A stretch of 64,000 nt of DNA. Source: Rhizopus arrhizus. Lineage: Eukaryota; Mucoromycota; Mucoromycetes; Mucorales; Rhizopodaceae. Below, one piece after another: positions 10,702-21,775 of the stretch. Position numbers and translations under genes: made by a program. Within the stretch, counting starts at the first letter, position 1. Every line of letters begins with the position of its first letter. The notes beneath the pieces were generated by a model, which saw only the letters and a program-made list of their open reading frames with translations, made no database searches and had not been told where the DNA came from. Location of the stretch: NCBI GenBank assembly GCA_024220505.1, contig JAKZZE010000005.1, positions 2,192,501 through 2,256,500 on the forward strand. Direction: 5' to 3'.

Positions 10702-12583
10702 TCAGTCATATCTGATGGTGCACTCTCTAGCCTTTGAGCTCGATTCGTCCGTCATGGAAAACAAGGTGGCAATTTCCTGCAATTTAGAGGGTGGCACACT
10801 GGTGAATGAAGGAGTGTCATGGACGCAGCAATTCCAAAAGATGGAAGTAACACGCAGCAGCATACTCAGATTCTTGGGCGTGATGAACGAATGAAGTGAT
10901 GCCAAAGAGTTTGGCACAGTAAGTCGGCCAATCTCTAACATGGTATGTAAATGACGGCCAAGTTCTTGCACCACAAAGAAAATCAGGTGAAATCCTATAG
11001 TGAATAAACAAATTTACGGTTTAACGTGCGCCTTCCACAGAAATCTTCCTCTTTGTTGAATCTTACCATTGACTTGGAAAGAGATAATTGGGTGGCCGTT
11101 TTTTTGGGCGGCATTCCTTGATAGGACAGCAAGTTTCATTGTGTCGATACAAAGCGATTGATTGGTTGTACTGTCGTCCCCAAGTTTCACTTCACCATAG
11201 CCCAAGGACGGACCTAACTTGAGCTGGACGACAGTGGACACGATGGCGTCAGGTCGTATTTGGGGCACCGTTTCCTCCATTTTGTTTGGCCAGCGCAACA
11301 GAACTTTCTTGGTGACATCCGCAAGTATTGACGCAAGCAAAGGATTATAGAACCGTGTTTGCAAGTCGATCTTGCCAAACTTCCCCTGGTCCGCGATAGG
11401 GTTTTGTGGCATATTGATGAGCCTATAAGTGCAGAGCGAGAATAAAACGGAAAGATAAGTGAGCCGATGAAGGTTGAACAAACGTCATACACAAAACTTA
11501 CATATCAGCAATGCCTTCTATTACATTTGCCCGTAAGTCGTTCATGCTGGAGGCCAGGGTCAAAAGTTGAAGTCTGGCTTGCTTTGGGCTCATGGTTTTC
11601 GCGTCGATTGCAGAAACAACGTCAACAATGGTCATGAAGTCGGTTGGGGTAAATCCAGAGCAAGGGGTAGGCACTTTGTCAAGTAACATTTTTGTCTGAT
11701 GTGACATCGCTTCGTCGAGAAGCTCCTGGCCAAAAACTGCCATTTTTGCATCGCTGTGTTGCTCTGGAGCCAAAAAAAGAACGTTGGCCAAAGCTAAGAT
11801 TTCTTGGACATTGGGTTCTAATGGACAAGGTTTTGGAATACTGTCTGCCATGCACTGATACTGCCGGAATTTTGCAGTGACGGGGCCAATAATCCAGTGA
11901 TCCTGTATGTCTGCTGTCGAAGTAGTTGCTGACACTGGCGCTGATGAATCGAGCTTGTCTTTGCTTGGTGTTGAAACAAGTGTGCCTGTCATTGATGGTG
12001 ATAGTGATTGTGAGGCAGGTTTGCCTGTGGTTGCTAGGACTGGTGGGACAGACGTGCCTGGGTGGCCAACTGGTGTGGTAGGTGCTTGCAAATTCATGAT
12101 TACACGCACTGGTTCAGGCACATGATACTTCGCCACGGATGACTTGATCTCTTGAGTGTTGGAAATCAAAAGATTGTTCGCAGCCTCTGAGCAGTTGTCA
12201 TTTGCTTCTGCTAAAGCTTGGGCGCGTCGTTGGTTACGCCAAAACTCAGTACAGTCTATGGTTTTTCGCCATGTTTCAAATTCGTCTTGAAGTCGACTTC
12301 TGTGCTCTTCTGGTATATGAGAGTTCAAGATTATATTGTAACGCGAATGGCAATGCTGGCGATCATAGTGCTTGAACGTGATCGCAAATGTTTGGACAGA
12401 CAGATTGGCTACATTGTCGATGCACCAATGGACATCAGCAGCTTTAATGCGTGTTCGCTTTCTGGTTGATGTCGATAATGACGCCTTGCGCCTAACTTTG
12501 CTTTCTTTGGCATGTTTTGTTTCTGTTCCCGAGTCTTTATCCATTGATAAGCGAAAGCAAAAGAAATGATCATCTCCCAGCAC
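10702..12583 (-). CDS. three-exon gene with a PD-(D/E)XK-like domain, function unknown
   Basis: Exons are 12,583-11,502, 11,422-11,067 and 10,994-10,702, encoding 576 aa. The introns are 79 and 72 bp, with donors GTAAGTTT and GTAAGATT and acceptors TTATAG and CTATAG. The frame is kept across both junctions. The N-terminal third is basic (KRTRIK) and the middle is rich in Thr, Pro and Ser (about 170-225). In exon 2 there is RPDA (Asp about 418) followed 17 residues later by GEVK (about 435), which is the spacing of a PD-(D/E)XK nuclease active site. Exon 3 begins with FHLIFFV and a helical region. From memory, proteins with this C-terminal half are numerous and unnamed in Mucorales. The nuclease assignment is an inference from the motif. 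The intact introns argue against a processed retrocopy. Its position inside a transposon, facing the transposase, suggests cargo. Confidence 0.75.
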
Positions 12584-12846
12584 CCAACAGACCGAGTGTG
12601 ACTGTCAAAATAAAGCTGGCCTAGAACATTTTTGTCTTTCTGTTTTCCTGTTCACCTTTTGTCATTATTATTTTCATCTTTTGCAAAGGCATTGAGATGC
12701 TCGAGTCAGTAGGCTGTGTATTTGACCAGCTGAACCTCTCTTGACACCAACCCTTGGGGCTGCATCACAGAATCTGCCTCCTGGAATTGGGTTCTCTTCC
12801 TTTACAAAGGGTGTATTTTGGAGTTTTGTTCGTGAATTTAACGCCA

Positions 12847-12908
<62 letters not shown>

Positions 12909-13318
12909 TAGAGTGGCACGAATACATGTTCAACACCAGCAACAACGACGACAGTGCAAACGGGGCATCTTTACTGTAAACGTTTTCAGAGCTAAAGAAG
13001 ACAAATTGAGCTTGCTGTACAAGCAACCACATGTGGATATAGAGTCAACTACACTGTATACAACATTCGCAAAAATTGCCGCAGCGATTGTAGTAGTCGT
13101 GGAATTTTAGAAGTTTAATGCAAACAATGAAAATAAAATGAAACCCTTTGGCACAAACACAGCAATGTTTTGTAAATGAGACATGATAATGTGTATAACT
13201 TTGCTGATATAAAAACCTTGAATGTTTATCTAGCTCTTTGACGAGCACTCCCATCACTTTTGACTCCTTTAATAAAAATGTAATGCTTTGATAATTGCTG
13301 CATTGGCAATGACACCTC
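12584..13318. other. upstream region of the three-exon gene and unassigned flank
   Basis: Positions 12,584-12,848 probably hold the promoter of the minus-strand gene; I see no clear TATA box. After the poly(T) run, 12,906-13,110 keeps an open plus-strand reading of about 68 codons ending in VVVVEF, followed by an aataaa-type signal near 13,130. It could be the 3' end of another gene, but I do not recognise it. Confidence 0.35.
12849..12905. repeat. poly(T) tract, 57 bases
   Basis: An uninterrupted T run on the promoter side of the minus-strand gene. Together with the run at 10,653-10,690 it brackets that gene. Confidence 0.9.
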
Positions 13319-13436
13319 TAAAATGCTTTTGCGCGTTTTGCGCTTTGGTCATGCGTAATACATTGGCCATGGTAAACTAAACAATTGACAATTGTAAAAA
13401 AGTTGCTCCTTGGTTACACAAACACTTTATTAGAAA
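13319..13436 (+). repeat. transposase 3' flank, second copy
   Basis: This is the longer version of the segment at 10,500-10,590, with an extra gctttggtcatgcgtaatac block. It leads directly into the right terminal inverted repeat, so it is the true 3' end of a Tc1-like element. Confidence 0.75.
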
Positions 13437-13451
13437 ATGGGCAATTTGTTC

Positions 13452-13488
13452 CTCGATGTGTGCGCAAATAATTTCTGGAAAGAGTGTA
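13452..13488 (-). repeat. right terminal inverted repeat
   Basis: Its reverse complement matches the left end at 9,021-9,050 with a few differences. It ends near tata, giving a candidate TA target. Confidence 0.6.
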
Positions 13489-13581
13489 TATGATTTATTA
13501 CAAGCTCTTTTTCCGCTTTCCATCACTTTCCATAGATTCTTGCCTTATTTGGAAAGTTATCCACAACAACAGACTTGATCC

Positions 13582-14361
13582 ATGCCAACTGTAAAGCAGC
13601 TACAAGCAGAACTCGCTGCAGCTAAGGCTGAAATCACCCGACTCAAGCAACAAAACGCTTCCCTCCTTGAGCGATTAGCTCATGCATCCAAAGCTGTTGC
13701 TTCTAAGAAACCCGCTTCCACTTTGGTCTCCTCTCCACCGGTATCTCCTCCACTTACGTCTCCCTCACTGGCATCCGAAACCTCATCGCAACCCAAGTCT
13801 CCTCAGAAACGTCCTCCGCCTTCCGATTTAGGCTCTTCTCCTCCTCAGAAAGCTGCCAAGCTTAAAGCTTCCACGCCCCTTCCTAGTCAAATGGCTGCTG
13901 CTGGCACCTTCAGTGTTCGCTCGACCAACCATGGCTACAAGTTCCTATACCTGACTATACGCCGCCGCCTTCCTATAGGTCAAGTACGCTCTCGTCTGCG
14001 ACAACTGAATATTAACACCAGGCGTATCCTCAACATTCATTATCCTGACCGCGACCTTGTTGCCCTCCTAATTCATAATGATTACGAAACTGAGCTCCGT
14101 TCGCTATTAAAGAAATTTGAGATCCCCGTTCAAGATGATTATGATCCTTTAGACCCCTCGAACCTTCGTGATCCTAAATACGACGACTGCGACGAAGCGG
14201 AAAGGACATGCGCCGCACGTGGCCTGTTTCTGTGTCGTATCCTTCGTGCTCTCGATCACCTTAGAGGCCCTATCAAGCGGGCTGTAGCCAATTTCTTCGC
14301 TAACAAAGGATATATAGATCGTGGCGACTTTCCTGAGCTCTACTTACTGTTTTCTCAGTAG
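13582..14361 (+). CDS. free-standing LINE ORF1-like protein
   Basis: The 259-aa frame opens with a coiled coil (about 4-40, heptads of Leu/Ala/Ile: LQAELAAAKAEITRL). A Pro/Ser/Lys-rich linker follows (about 55-110), then a folded C-terminal domain from about 113. That C-terminal domain matches the decayed LINE ORF1 at 34,589-35,729: LNINTRRILNIHY here against LNINSNRILNIYY there, then LRDPKYDDC against LKDPKYNNC. LINE ORF1 proteins bind RNA and form trimers through the coiled coil. No ORF2 follows, only a non-coding tail with aataaa at 14,513. It lacks the N-terminal Cys cluster of the relative. It could be a non-autonomous element or a gene kept by the host. The start is the first ATG of the frame, just before the coiled coil. 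Confidence 0.7.
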   Translation: MPTVKQLQAELAAAKAEITRLKQQNASLLERLAHASKAVASKKPASTLVSSPPVSPPLTSPSLASETSSQPKSPQKRPPPSDLGSSPPQKAAKLKASTPLPSQMAAAGTFSVRSTNHGYKFLYLTIRRRLPIGQVRSRLRQLNINTRRILNIHYPDRDLVALLIHNDYETELRSLLKKFEIPVQDDYDPLDPSNLRDPKYDDCDEAERTCAARGLFLCRILRALDHLRGPIKRAVANFFANKGYIDRGDFPELYLLFSQ

Positions 14362-14654
14362 CCTCTCTTTCTGAGATCTATTTCTCTGTTCCCTTTCTTC
14401 AAACTATAACTTTTTTACCCTCAATCCCAGAGGGGTTTTTAGATACTTCTTTCACTCTTTGAACTGACCCGGGCAAAATTAGTATAAAAATACTACGTAC
14501 CCACTTGGGTTTAATAAATATATAAAACTTGTTTAATCGTATATGATTTATTTTCTGTCACTTCTTTATCTTATGTTCTGGGACAACGGAAAATTTTATG
14601 CTCACAACAAAATAAAGTTGTCTTTTTCTCATCCATCAACACATTAAAAAAACA
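14362..14654. other. 3' region of the ORF1-like gene
   Basis: An AT-rich tail with a possible polyadenylation signal (aataaa, 14,513-14,518). Nothing else is recognised. Confidence 0.5.
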
Positions 14655-15575
14655 TGTCTGCTCAAATCTCCAAAGATTGTACCCGACCTTTAGTCATGTC
14701 TGAAGATGAAACAAAAGAAAGTAAAGAATGAGAGGGCTTTATATTAAGACACATTACACGATTAGAGAGATTGCAGAACTTGTTGGCTTGAACAAGTCCA
14801 CTGTACAAAATATAAAAGCCAGGATTGATGACTATGGCAGACCTTTACTTCACAAGCAAATTAGGCGACAAAAGAAAATAAATGAAAAAACTGAAAGACA
14901 CTTGAAGAGGATAATTAGATAGAATCCTTTTGCCTCTTATAAAGAAATAAACATGGAATTAGCAAAGCCAGATGTTTCTGTTTGTATAGAAACTCTCCTA
15001 TCGTATGCCGATCGACTGGACTTCAAATCGTACATAGCCGCTCACAAGCCTAAATCAACTGCAAGACACCGCAAAAGTAGGCTTCGCTGGGCGAAGGAAC
15101 ATCTCAATTGGACCGAAGACCAATAGAGAAACATTGTCTGGTCTTATGAATTGCGCTTTTGTATGGAAAGCAGTAAACGCGGTAAAAGAGTGCTCAGGAA
15201 GGAAGGAGAGCGTTATGATGAAAGAAATATAGTATCCACAATCAAGTGGGGGTTGGAATGGTGCTATGGTTTGGGAAGGAGGTTTCGAACCTTTAGAAAT
15301 CATTGAAGCCGGTTCTGTAGACCAAGAAACATACATTAATATTTTGACCAACAGGCTCCATCCTTGGTTTACAAATGTCACATTGCATCAGGAAAGGGAT
15401 TTTATTTTCCAAGAGGATGGAGCTTCCTGTCATACAGGTGGTTATACTCGATGGTGAAAGAAAACTCACTAAATTAGGATTTTTGAGTACTGGCCTGCTC
15501 AAATTCTTGATTTGAATCCCATAAAGCATGTTTGAAATGTTCTTGAAAGACAAATTGTGAGAAAAAGATTGTAGG
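14655..15575 (+). pseudogene. decayed Tc1/mariner transposase
   Basis: Pieces in several frames line up with a Tc1-type transposase. There is a helix-turn-helix (14,728-14,922: YTIREIAELVG, then KSTVQNI), a linker and a DDE core. The frame is broken near 14,730, at 14,921, 15,124 and 15,456 and again near the end. Catalytic residues are also gone: the first Asp is Tyr (WSYEL in place of WSDES) and the last Glu is Lys (NPIKHV in place of NPIEHV). The middle Asp remains in FQEDGASCH. It is a different subfamily from the transposase at 9,189. The enzyme is dead. Confidence 0.85.
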
Positions 15576-15591
15576 TCAAAAACCTGCAGCA

Positions 15592-15660
15592 CGGATCAAT
15601 AAAAGACTTTGATTAGACTTTAATATTAAGCTTTGCTCATATTAACTTCACATAGATCAA
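15592..15660 (+). repeat. 3' terminal segment of the decayed Tc1/mariner copy
   Basis: It matches the isolated segment at 7,118-7,186 and follows directly on the transposase relic, so it is probably part of the element's end. A matching inverted 5' end was not found. Confidence 0.5.
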
Positions 15661-15778
15661 TTAATATCTACTACAGCCGACTTGAAAAAAAAAAGATGAT
15701 AGCATCAGTTTGTAGACTACCTCGAACCCATGCAACAGTAAAAGTAGCGAGCTCTACTGAGAATCATGGACTATGGCT

Positions 15779-16051
15779 TGTTGTCTCAGGAACCGTTACT
15801 ATAGACGCCATAAACTGAGCGGAGCAGCCAAGCCCACACCTTATAAGGTACCTCAGTATGGAGAGGCAGAGTCACCTTACGGTCAAGCTACCGTCTTCCC
15901 AGATGCAAATATATGTATATATACAAGTGGATACATATTACCTTTAGATTGAGATTATGTGCAAGCATCTTGAAGATAAAGTGCATTTAGTTGTATAATG
16001 AATAACTGCGATTTTACATAAATGTGTTAGATGGGCCACACTCGAAATAAT
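15779..16051 (-). mobile_element. 5' end of an outward-facing LINE, truncated
   Basis: On the minus strand this mirrors the 5' region of the LINE at 61,626-61,897, including the palindrome accttataaggt (15,838-15,849), cagtttatggcg and tctatagtaac. Similarity stops at 15,779, the position matching the ORF1 start codon on the right side. What follows to the left is unrelated. It faces left, away from the core. Confidence 0.7.
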
Positions 16052-17411
16052 TAGATAATAGACGTGTCAAATTTGTTTGACCAAGTACTTTTACTAAGGC
16101 AGCAAAATAAGAAGGAGCGAACACGTATAGACAGTAACTCTATTTCATAAAGACCGTACGTTAAAGAGAAATGGATCGACTTGAGCTATTAAGCTATAGT
16201 TTAAGAAGTACTTAACCAAAGAGGCTTTAAGAGCCGTGTTATTCATCAATAGACCAGAAAGTATGACTTGTATGAGTGAGGTAAAGGGCAAAATAGAAAG
16301 AAAATGAAATGAAAACTCCTTTTTGTCTTTATTTTTACCTTTTCTCTTTTTCATTTCGTTATTTTTTTTTTCATTTTTTTTATTTTTATAATTGAGTGAT
16401 TATTGCCTATCTTGTACCACACAATGGATTGATGATTATTCTGAAACACTCTCTTTTAAAGGAAAATACACTTTAGATTCATGTATAAATCGATGAGCAA
16501 TAAGATTCCATTGTCATGCTTAGATACATGTTTAAATACAATCAGAGTTTATACATCCTTCCTCCACCCCTAAATATATTCATGAAAAACACGTAATATA
16601 AGAATAGGAGGATTGATAGGAAAGAGAGAGTTTATATGAAATAGGAAATAAATAAAATATACGCCCCTTTATTCTATTGGCTCACTGTCATCCACAATGA
16701 TATGTTCAAAATAAACAAAACAAAACCTTTAGTATATAATAATTCATGATTTATAACTTGAGAAGGATGATAGTGAATAGGCTTCCTTTGGCTTGAAATC
16801 ATAAAAGTAAAAGAAGGTTTATAAACAAGTATTCTGATGGGCAAAAAGGGAAAGACTTGTTTGATCAGGAATGCATGCATCTTCAAGCCTCCAATTTTCT
16901 ATAAATACTCATTCTAAAAAAAATTCCTCTCCTTTTGTTTATTTTCCTTTTTTTTTTTTTTTTTTTTTCCTATTTCACATCTTATTCACTTTCTCAAGCT
17001 ATGGCTTATTAACATCATCATCCAAGTACCTCTTGGTATATAAATCATGCTCTGTATCTGGTTATTGTCTCTCTACTTTTGGTTTGTGCAAGGAAAAGGA
17101 GCCTACAAGCCTGTTCTATCATCGTCTTTCTTTTGTAAGTTAATCGCATTGGTTACAATCAGCTACTGAACATGCAAACCTATTATTTATCTAGTTTGGC
17201 TGATACTTCAAGTCTGTATTCATCACTATTGGCTTCCTTTTCCTTCTTTAACTTTTCTATATCACATCTACAAACGTATATCGTTCACAGCACTCTCAAA
17301 CATTCAAGGATCATGTTCTAGTCTTGTATTCATTCAAGTTCCAAATGGTAGCTTACTTTATAGCATCTGAACTCTTTTTATTAACATCTATCATAATAGC
17401 TCAAGTGATGC

Positions 17412-17852
17412 TTATGGCTTTCTCTTTTTTTCTTTATGCTTCTGTCTCTGCTCCTGTCTCTCTTTGATATGCTTTGGTTCTTTTTTCTCTTCATTTTCTA
17501 AAAGAAAAAAAAAGATCTCTTGTGGGTTACCCAGAATGGACTGATGATCTGTTGGCTCACGTAAGCTCAGCCTCTTGAAATGTGAATCCGATACAGCCAT
17601 GACCATGTGCGTCTGTATACGGAAAGGAGTGTCTCCTCTGGAATAGAGGAGATCTTCTGTTGATCGTTTCAACGCAGACAGTGAATAGTCTTCAGTGAAC
17701 AGAATTCTTTCATAATTGTTGGACCATCCATTCCACTGGTTTTTTTTTTTCTTGAAGGAAGAGAAAGGAGAAAAAAAGATCCAAGTATATGCATATATAT
17801 TTTGCTGGTGATACTCTTGTGAGGTAACCTTTTTATTTATCTTATGAAACAC
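17412..17852 (-). pseudogene. coding-like block in X1, unidentified protein
   Basis: An open reading of 146 codons. Its middle (QWNGWSNNYER, LFTEDYSLSALKRS, TPFRIQTHMVMAVSDSHFK) has the composition of a folded protein and is kept in all four X copies. Both ends run into homopurine tracts read as Lys or Phe runs. A block of this kind looks like an exon of a former host gene that poly(A) runs have broken. I do not recognise the family. Confidence 0.35.
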
Positions 17853-18891
17853 TAGTGTAAATATACTAACACTTTGATACAGATACTTAATTTCATGATC
17901 GCTCCATGTTGCTTCTGATCACCTTTAACGAGTTAATCTTGCTATGGTTATGACTTGAAGCAAGAGATCAAGGTGACGCCTTATGCTTGCAAGTATCTTG
18001 TCAAGCTTGACCTGCAATGAATAATCCATGTATGATATCAAACCATATGTATTTAAATTCTTTTATCTTGCCTAATGTTTCTAATCCATGTATTTTATAC
18101 AGTCTATTGAATTGGAACATTTTGCAAAGCATACAAGAAAAGATCAAAGGATTGATAATAGACAGTAGACTTGGTTTTGCTCTACCTTTGAAAGTTTGGA
18201 TATGCCCATTGGATAACTAGCTTCCACAGATTCCTCTATTCAACGACCGTTGCAGTTCTATTGGATCTTTTTTTTTTTTCACCTTCTTTGTTGACTACAC
18301 CTGGTCCTAAAATCATGAATCCTATATCTCTTAATGTAAGCTCAATAGTGGGATAGTATCTCTAAATGAACATACTTACCTTGGACTGATTTTTCACTCT
18401 ATCCATATAACCTATATGCCATTTAGTATCTAATACATCCGTAGCCTCTTATTATCCATTACAGTAAGCTATCATACAATATTCTCTTGGATCCTTCAAG
18501 TTGTATTGATCAAGATGATAAGGTAGTAAGCATCAGTACACAGATATAAATGCTAATCATACTTGTAGCATCTTGTAAGCTGCCTCCCTTTGTCCCATAA
18601 AGCTATTGACTTGATAAAGATTACTGGACATGATGATTAGTCAAAAAGAAGAAAGGAGAAGAAAGAAGCCATCTTATAGAATCTATACAAGCGTACATTA
18701 ACTTTGCATTGATAAGTCTGGTGATGTTTATAAGAAACAAAATGAAAAGAAAGAAAAAGAAAGAAAGAACAAGGAACAATGAAGCATGATCACTTTCCGC
18801 AATGCGGATGATGATAATACATGTCGACTAGAAGGTTATCTTTGTCTAGATGGACATTGACTAGTTGATTATGAGCCAAGTTAGAATCTTT

Positions 18892-18893
<2 letters not shown>

Positions 18894-18931
<38 letters not shown>
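18894..18931. repeat. poly(T) tract inside a coding-like block of X1
   Basis: A long T run splits a block whose two sides read as protein on the minus strand (FVSIKGGFYTYSDDP before it). The same run sits at the matching place in X2, X3 and X4 with different lengths. Confidence 0.7.
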
Positions 18932-19570
18932 CTTTATGGACGAGATGGCATAGGACTACTGGTTTATAAAAACATAATGGATCATCCGAATAAGTATAAA
19001 AGCCACCCTTAATAGAAACAAAGGACACTAATTGGTCAATTGACATCGATAATCATACGTTGACTGTGGATGATACGTGCTTAATACAAGATAGATAGCA
19101 TATCCCATTGATCAGAATGAGGATAGTGTTATTTGGTATACAAATAAGCAGATGGTAGCATATATCCAATTTGTGATGCTATATCTATGTCTGTATAAGC
19201 AAAGAGGATTGATATCAGCATTGCTAGCTATGATGAACAATGTATTAAATAACTGGGTCATCAAAGCCAAAAAAAAAAAAAAAAAAAAAAAAAAATAGCC
19301 AGATTATCCAAGCTATAAGATCATTACACAGTAAAGTAAAATGTAATGCAAAGGTGAGAAAATATAAAGTACTATAATAGATAGGATAAGTGTATTGGCC
19401 TTATGTAAAGATATAGGCTTCATCATCTTTCCTATCTTTCATCACTTCTATGATCTACAAGAAGGCTTGAATTCATAGCATCACCTAGTCTTGTATATAA
19501 GTGTAATCTACATTTAAAAGCCTGCAATTAGAATAGTATTTAGCTTTTAAAAAAAGATACTAGTAGCTAT

Positions 19571-19798
19571 TCACCTTTCTGTTAATTGTTTAAAATAAGT
19601 GAAGGGTTCATCTGTCCACAATAGTATCTTATCCTGTGACTGAAAAAAAAAGAAAGATTCTATTGCCATCATGCTCTTTGATATTGCTTGATTATGGCTC
19701 AAATCACAGCTCATGTATCTAATTACCGTATAAAGAGCTTTTGAGTAGGTTGCTAATGTTACTACAAAGATGAGTGATATCTGTGGCATCTTTATCAT
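19571..19798 (-). pseudogene. second coding-like block in X1
   Basis: The reading DKILLWTDEPFTYFKQLTER ends at a GTGAAT-type donor. On the other side of an intron-like stretch an acceptor (aattgcag) leads into LLNVDYTYIQ. The arrangement looks like exons of a spliced gene. It is conserved in X2-X4, where the Pro becomes Ser. The family is not recognised. Confidence 0.3.
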
Positions 19799-20805
19799 TC
19801 ATTTACAAAAATCAAAAACTCCTAGAAAGGAAAATAAAGGAAAAGTGAAAAAGAAAAAAGATACATAACAAAGAGGATAAAGAGAAGCAAAACTTATCAT
19901 AGTCAAGCTGCAATGACTTTAGCAGCTAACAGTATAAAAGTATAAATTTTTATGATGATCGTGTCAAATTGTAGGTTTTTTCCTGTGCAGGTAGAGGAAA
20001 AACTAGATTTGTAGAAAAGAAGCAAACACTGGTTGTCTTCATTTCAAAGGAATGAGCAACATCTTTAGGATATAAAATATAATAGAAAGTAACCTTTTTT
20101 TTTTTCTTTTTTTTTTGCTTATTGTTAATGAATAAATAATCATCTTACCTTTTGATCATCTATTTTTCGTTATAAACCATCTGTAACACTTCAAAAGACA
20201 ATATAGTGCACGAATTAAGATGAATTCTCACCTAGTATTCAATAAGCAATTGTAAAGAGTAGAGACAGACGCCATCAGTGTCCGTTAGGATACTTGAACA
20301 GTATATCTTTTTGTGCTGTACGCTTTTAAAAGGACTTTGGATCCTTTTCTATAGATAGCCTGGCTTTATTTTATTCTTTTAAAATCATGTCATACTCTTC
20401 AATAGACCCATTACAGGAGTTGTTGGATATAAGTAAAAAGGGTGAAGGTCACCTTATTTTTTTTTCTTTTGAAATGGATTTGATGGAATCATTCATTAAC
20501 AATGCATGAGTTAAGCTTGCTTCTGTTTTTTCTTTTCTTTTTTTTTTTTCTCTCTTCTTTTCATTTAGCCTAAAGAGAGTGATACAAGAAATCCCATTTT
20601 TGTGTGAAGCTTGCTAAACAATAAACTATACAAAGTTTACTTTTTTTTATATAAAGCCTATTAATATACCTCAAGAAAGTTAATATTAATAGAATGATTA
20701 TCAATACTAATCAAATAGTCTTCAGGACTATATTACCAGATTGCTTTGTTTATTTTCTCTAAAAATAACCTTTTTTCTCTTCACATAGCAAGTTACACAC
20801 AGAGG

Positions 20806-20864
<59 letters not shown>

Positions 20865-21596
20865 TGTCCTTTATAAAAGCAAATGCCACAAAAGAATTAT
20901 GAAGCTTTTTATATGAAATAAGAAATGGTTTTGAATTGCAAAAGGGAATAATAATAAGGAATACAGCCTGGTTGATTGACTGTAGGTGTTTGAAATCATG
21001 ACAATTTCATATGAAAGAGATGAGCAAATAAAAGGGTGGGACGTTATTCCTTAATGACTGTTCCTTTCATGGGTAACCGGGGCTTGGAATTGTTAATGAG
21101 TAAACAAAAGAAGGAGAAAAATATGGGGTACACTTATTGAGTAACAACAAAAAAAAAAGCATTTAAAATAGCTTTTTGTTGTCAAGTTTTTCTTTTTTTC
21201 TTTTCTTTTCTTTTCTTCACTACTTCTCTTCTCTAAAATGAATGGCTAAATAACAATACCTTCTTCAAATCAATGGTAAAAGCATCTTTATATCAAGTAA
21301 CTCTCTATTATTGCTACTACTTTCATGGTCTTTCTTGATCTCTTTTGTGATTCATGACACTAACTTTTTTGATACTTTATCTGCTTGTTCTATTGGTACT
21401 GCAAAACAAAAGCTGTGCATTTTGGTGTGTTCTTGTTCTTTCTCTTTCTCTTTCTCTCTTGTAAATGTGTACTGCAAAAATGGTTTGTCTTGCCTCTTCT
21501 CTTAAAATATCTTTTTTTTTTACATCAAGAGCTCTTGGCCTGATAGTCTGGTACCTTGAAGCATTAGGTAAGTAAACAGTTCAAGTAGCAAACAGT

Positions 21597-21775
21597 TTGC
21601 AGCATTCACGCTGTAGCTTAAGGCTGACCGAATTGTTGCTTCTTGGCTTAGTGGGCCCATTAGACCCGAAACAGGCTATATGGGATAACATTCCGTACCA
21701 TTCCAGGTGGGCAAATTCGCCGCGTAACTTGGGCAGGGGAAGCGATATGAGATTGAGGCGTCCTAGAGACTTTAA
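21597..21775. other. GC-rich island of unknown nature
   Basis: About 180 bp with clearly higher GC than its surroundings, mirrored at 56,013-56,191 with very few changes. It contains several short inverted words (gggcccattagaccc, ggcttagtgggccc) that could fold. It could be a SINE, a structured RNA relic or an organelle insertion. Confidence 0.35.

Larger units (their letters stand above)
9021..13490 (+). mobile_element. Tc1-like composite transposon with an antisense cargo gene
   Basis: The left end at about 9,021 reads cactctttccggaaact..tttgcg. The right end (about 13,450-13,488), read on the minus strand, is cactctttccagaaatt..tttgcg, so the two make an imperfect terminal inverted repeat of about 25 bp. 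Each end lies next to a TA dinucleotide, as expected for Tc1/mariner insertion, although the exact outer bases are not certain. Inside are a transposase gene on the plus strand (9,189-10,499) and a three-exon gene on the minus strand (12,583-10,702) between two poly(T) tracts. The transposase 3' flank occurs twice (10,500 and 13,319). This suggests that two related copies were joined, or that the cargo segment arrived with a duplication. Confidence 0.6.
16052..20096 (+). repeat. repeat unit X, copy X1
   Basis: About 4.0 kb. It is the most private of the four large copies: it alone lacks about 55 bases near 17,460 that are present in X2-X4. It carries the coding-like blocks described at 17,412 and 19,571. 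It lacks the extra roughly 1 kb with the GA microsatellite found in X2 and X3. Confidence 0.9.

Noticed and set aside
10702..12583. Processed retrocopy because of the poly(A) beyond the stop
   Set aside because: Two introns with good splice sites remain in the gene, so it did not come from spliced mRNA.
21597..21775. SRP RNA or another known structural RNA
   Set aside because: Some words resemble SRP RNA (ctgtag, gacccgaaac), but the conserved AGCAGG side of the binding loop is missing.
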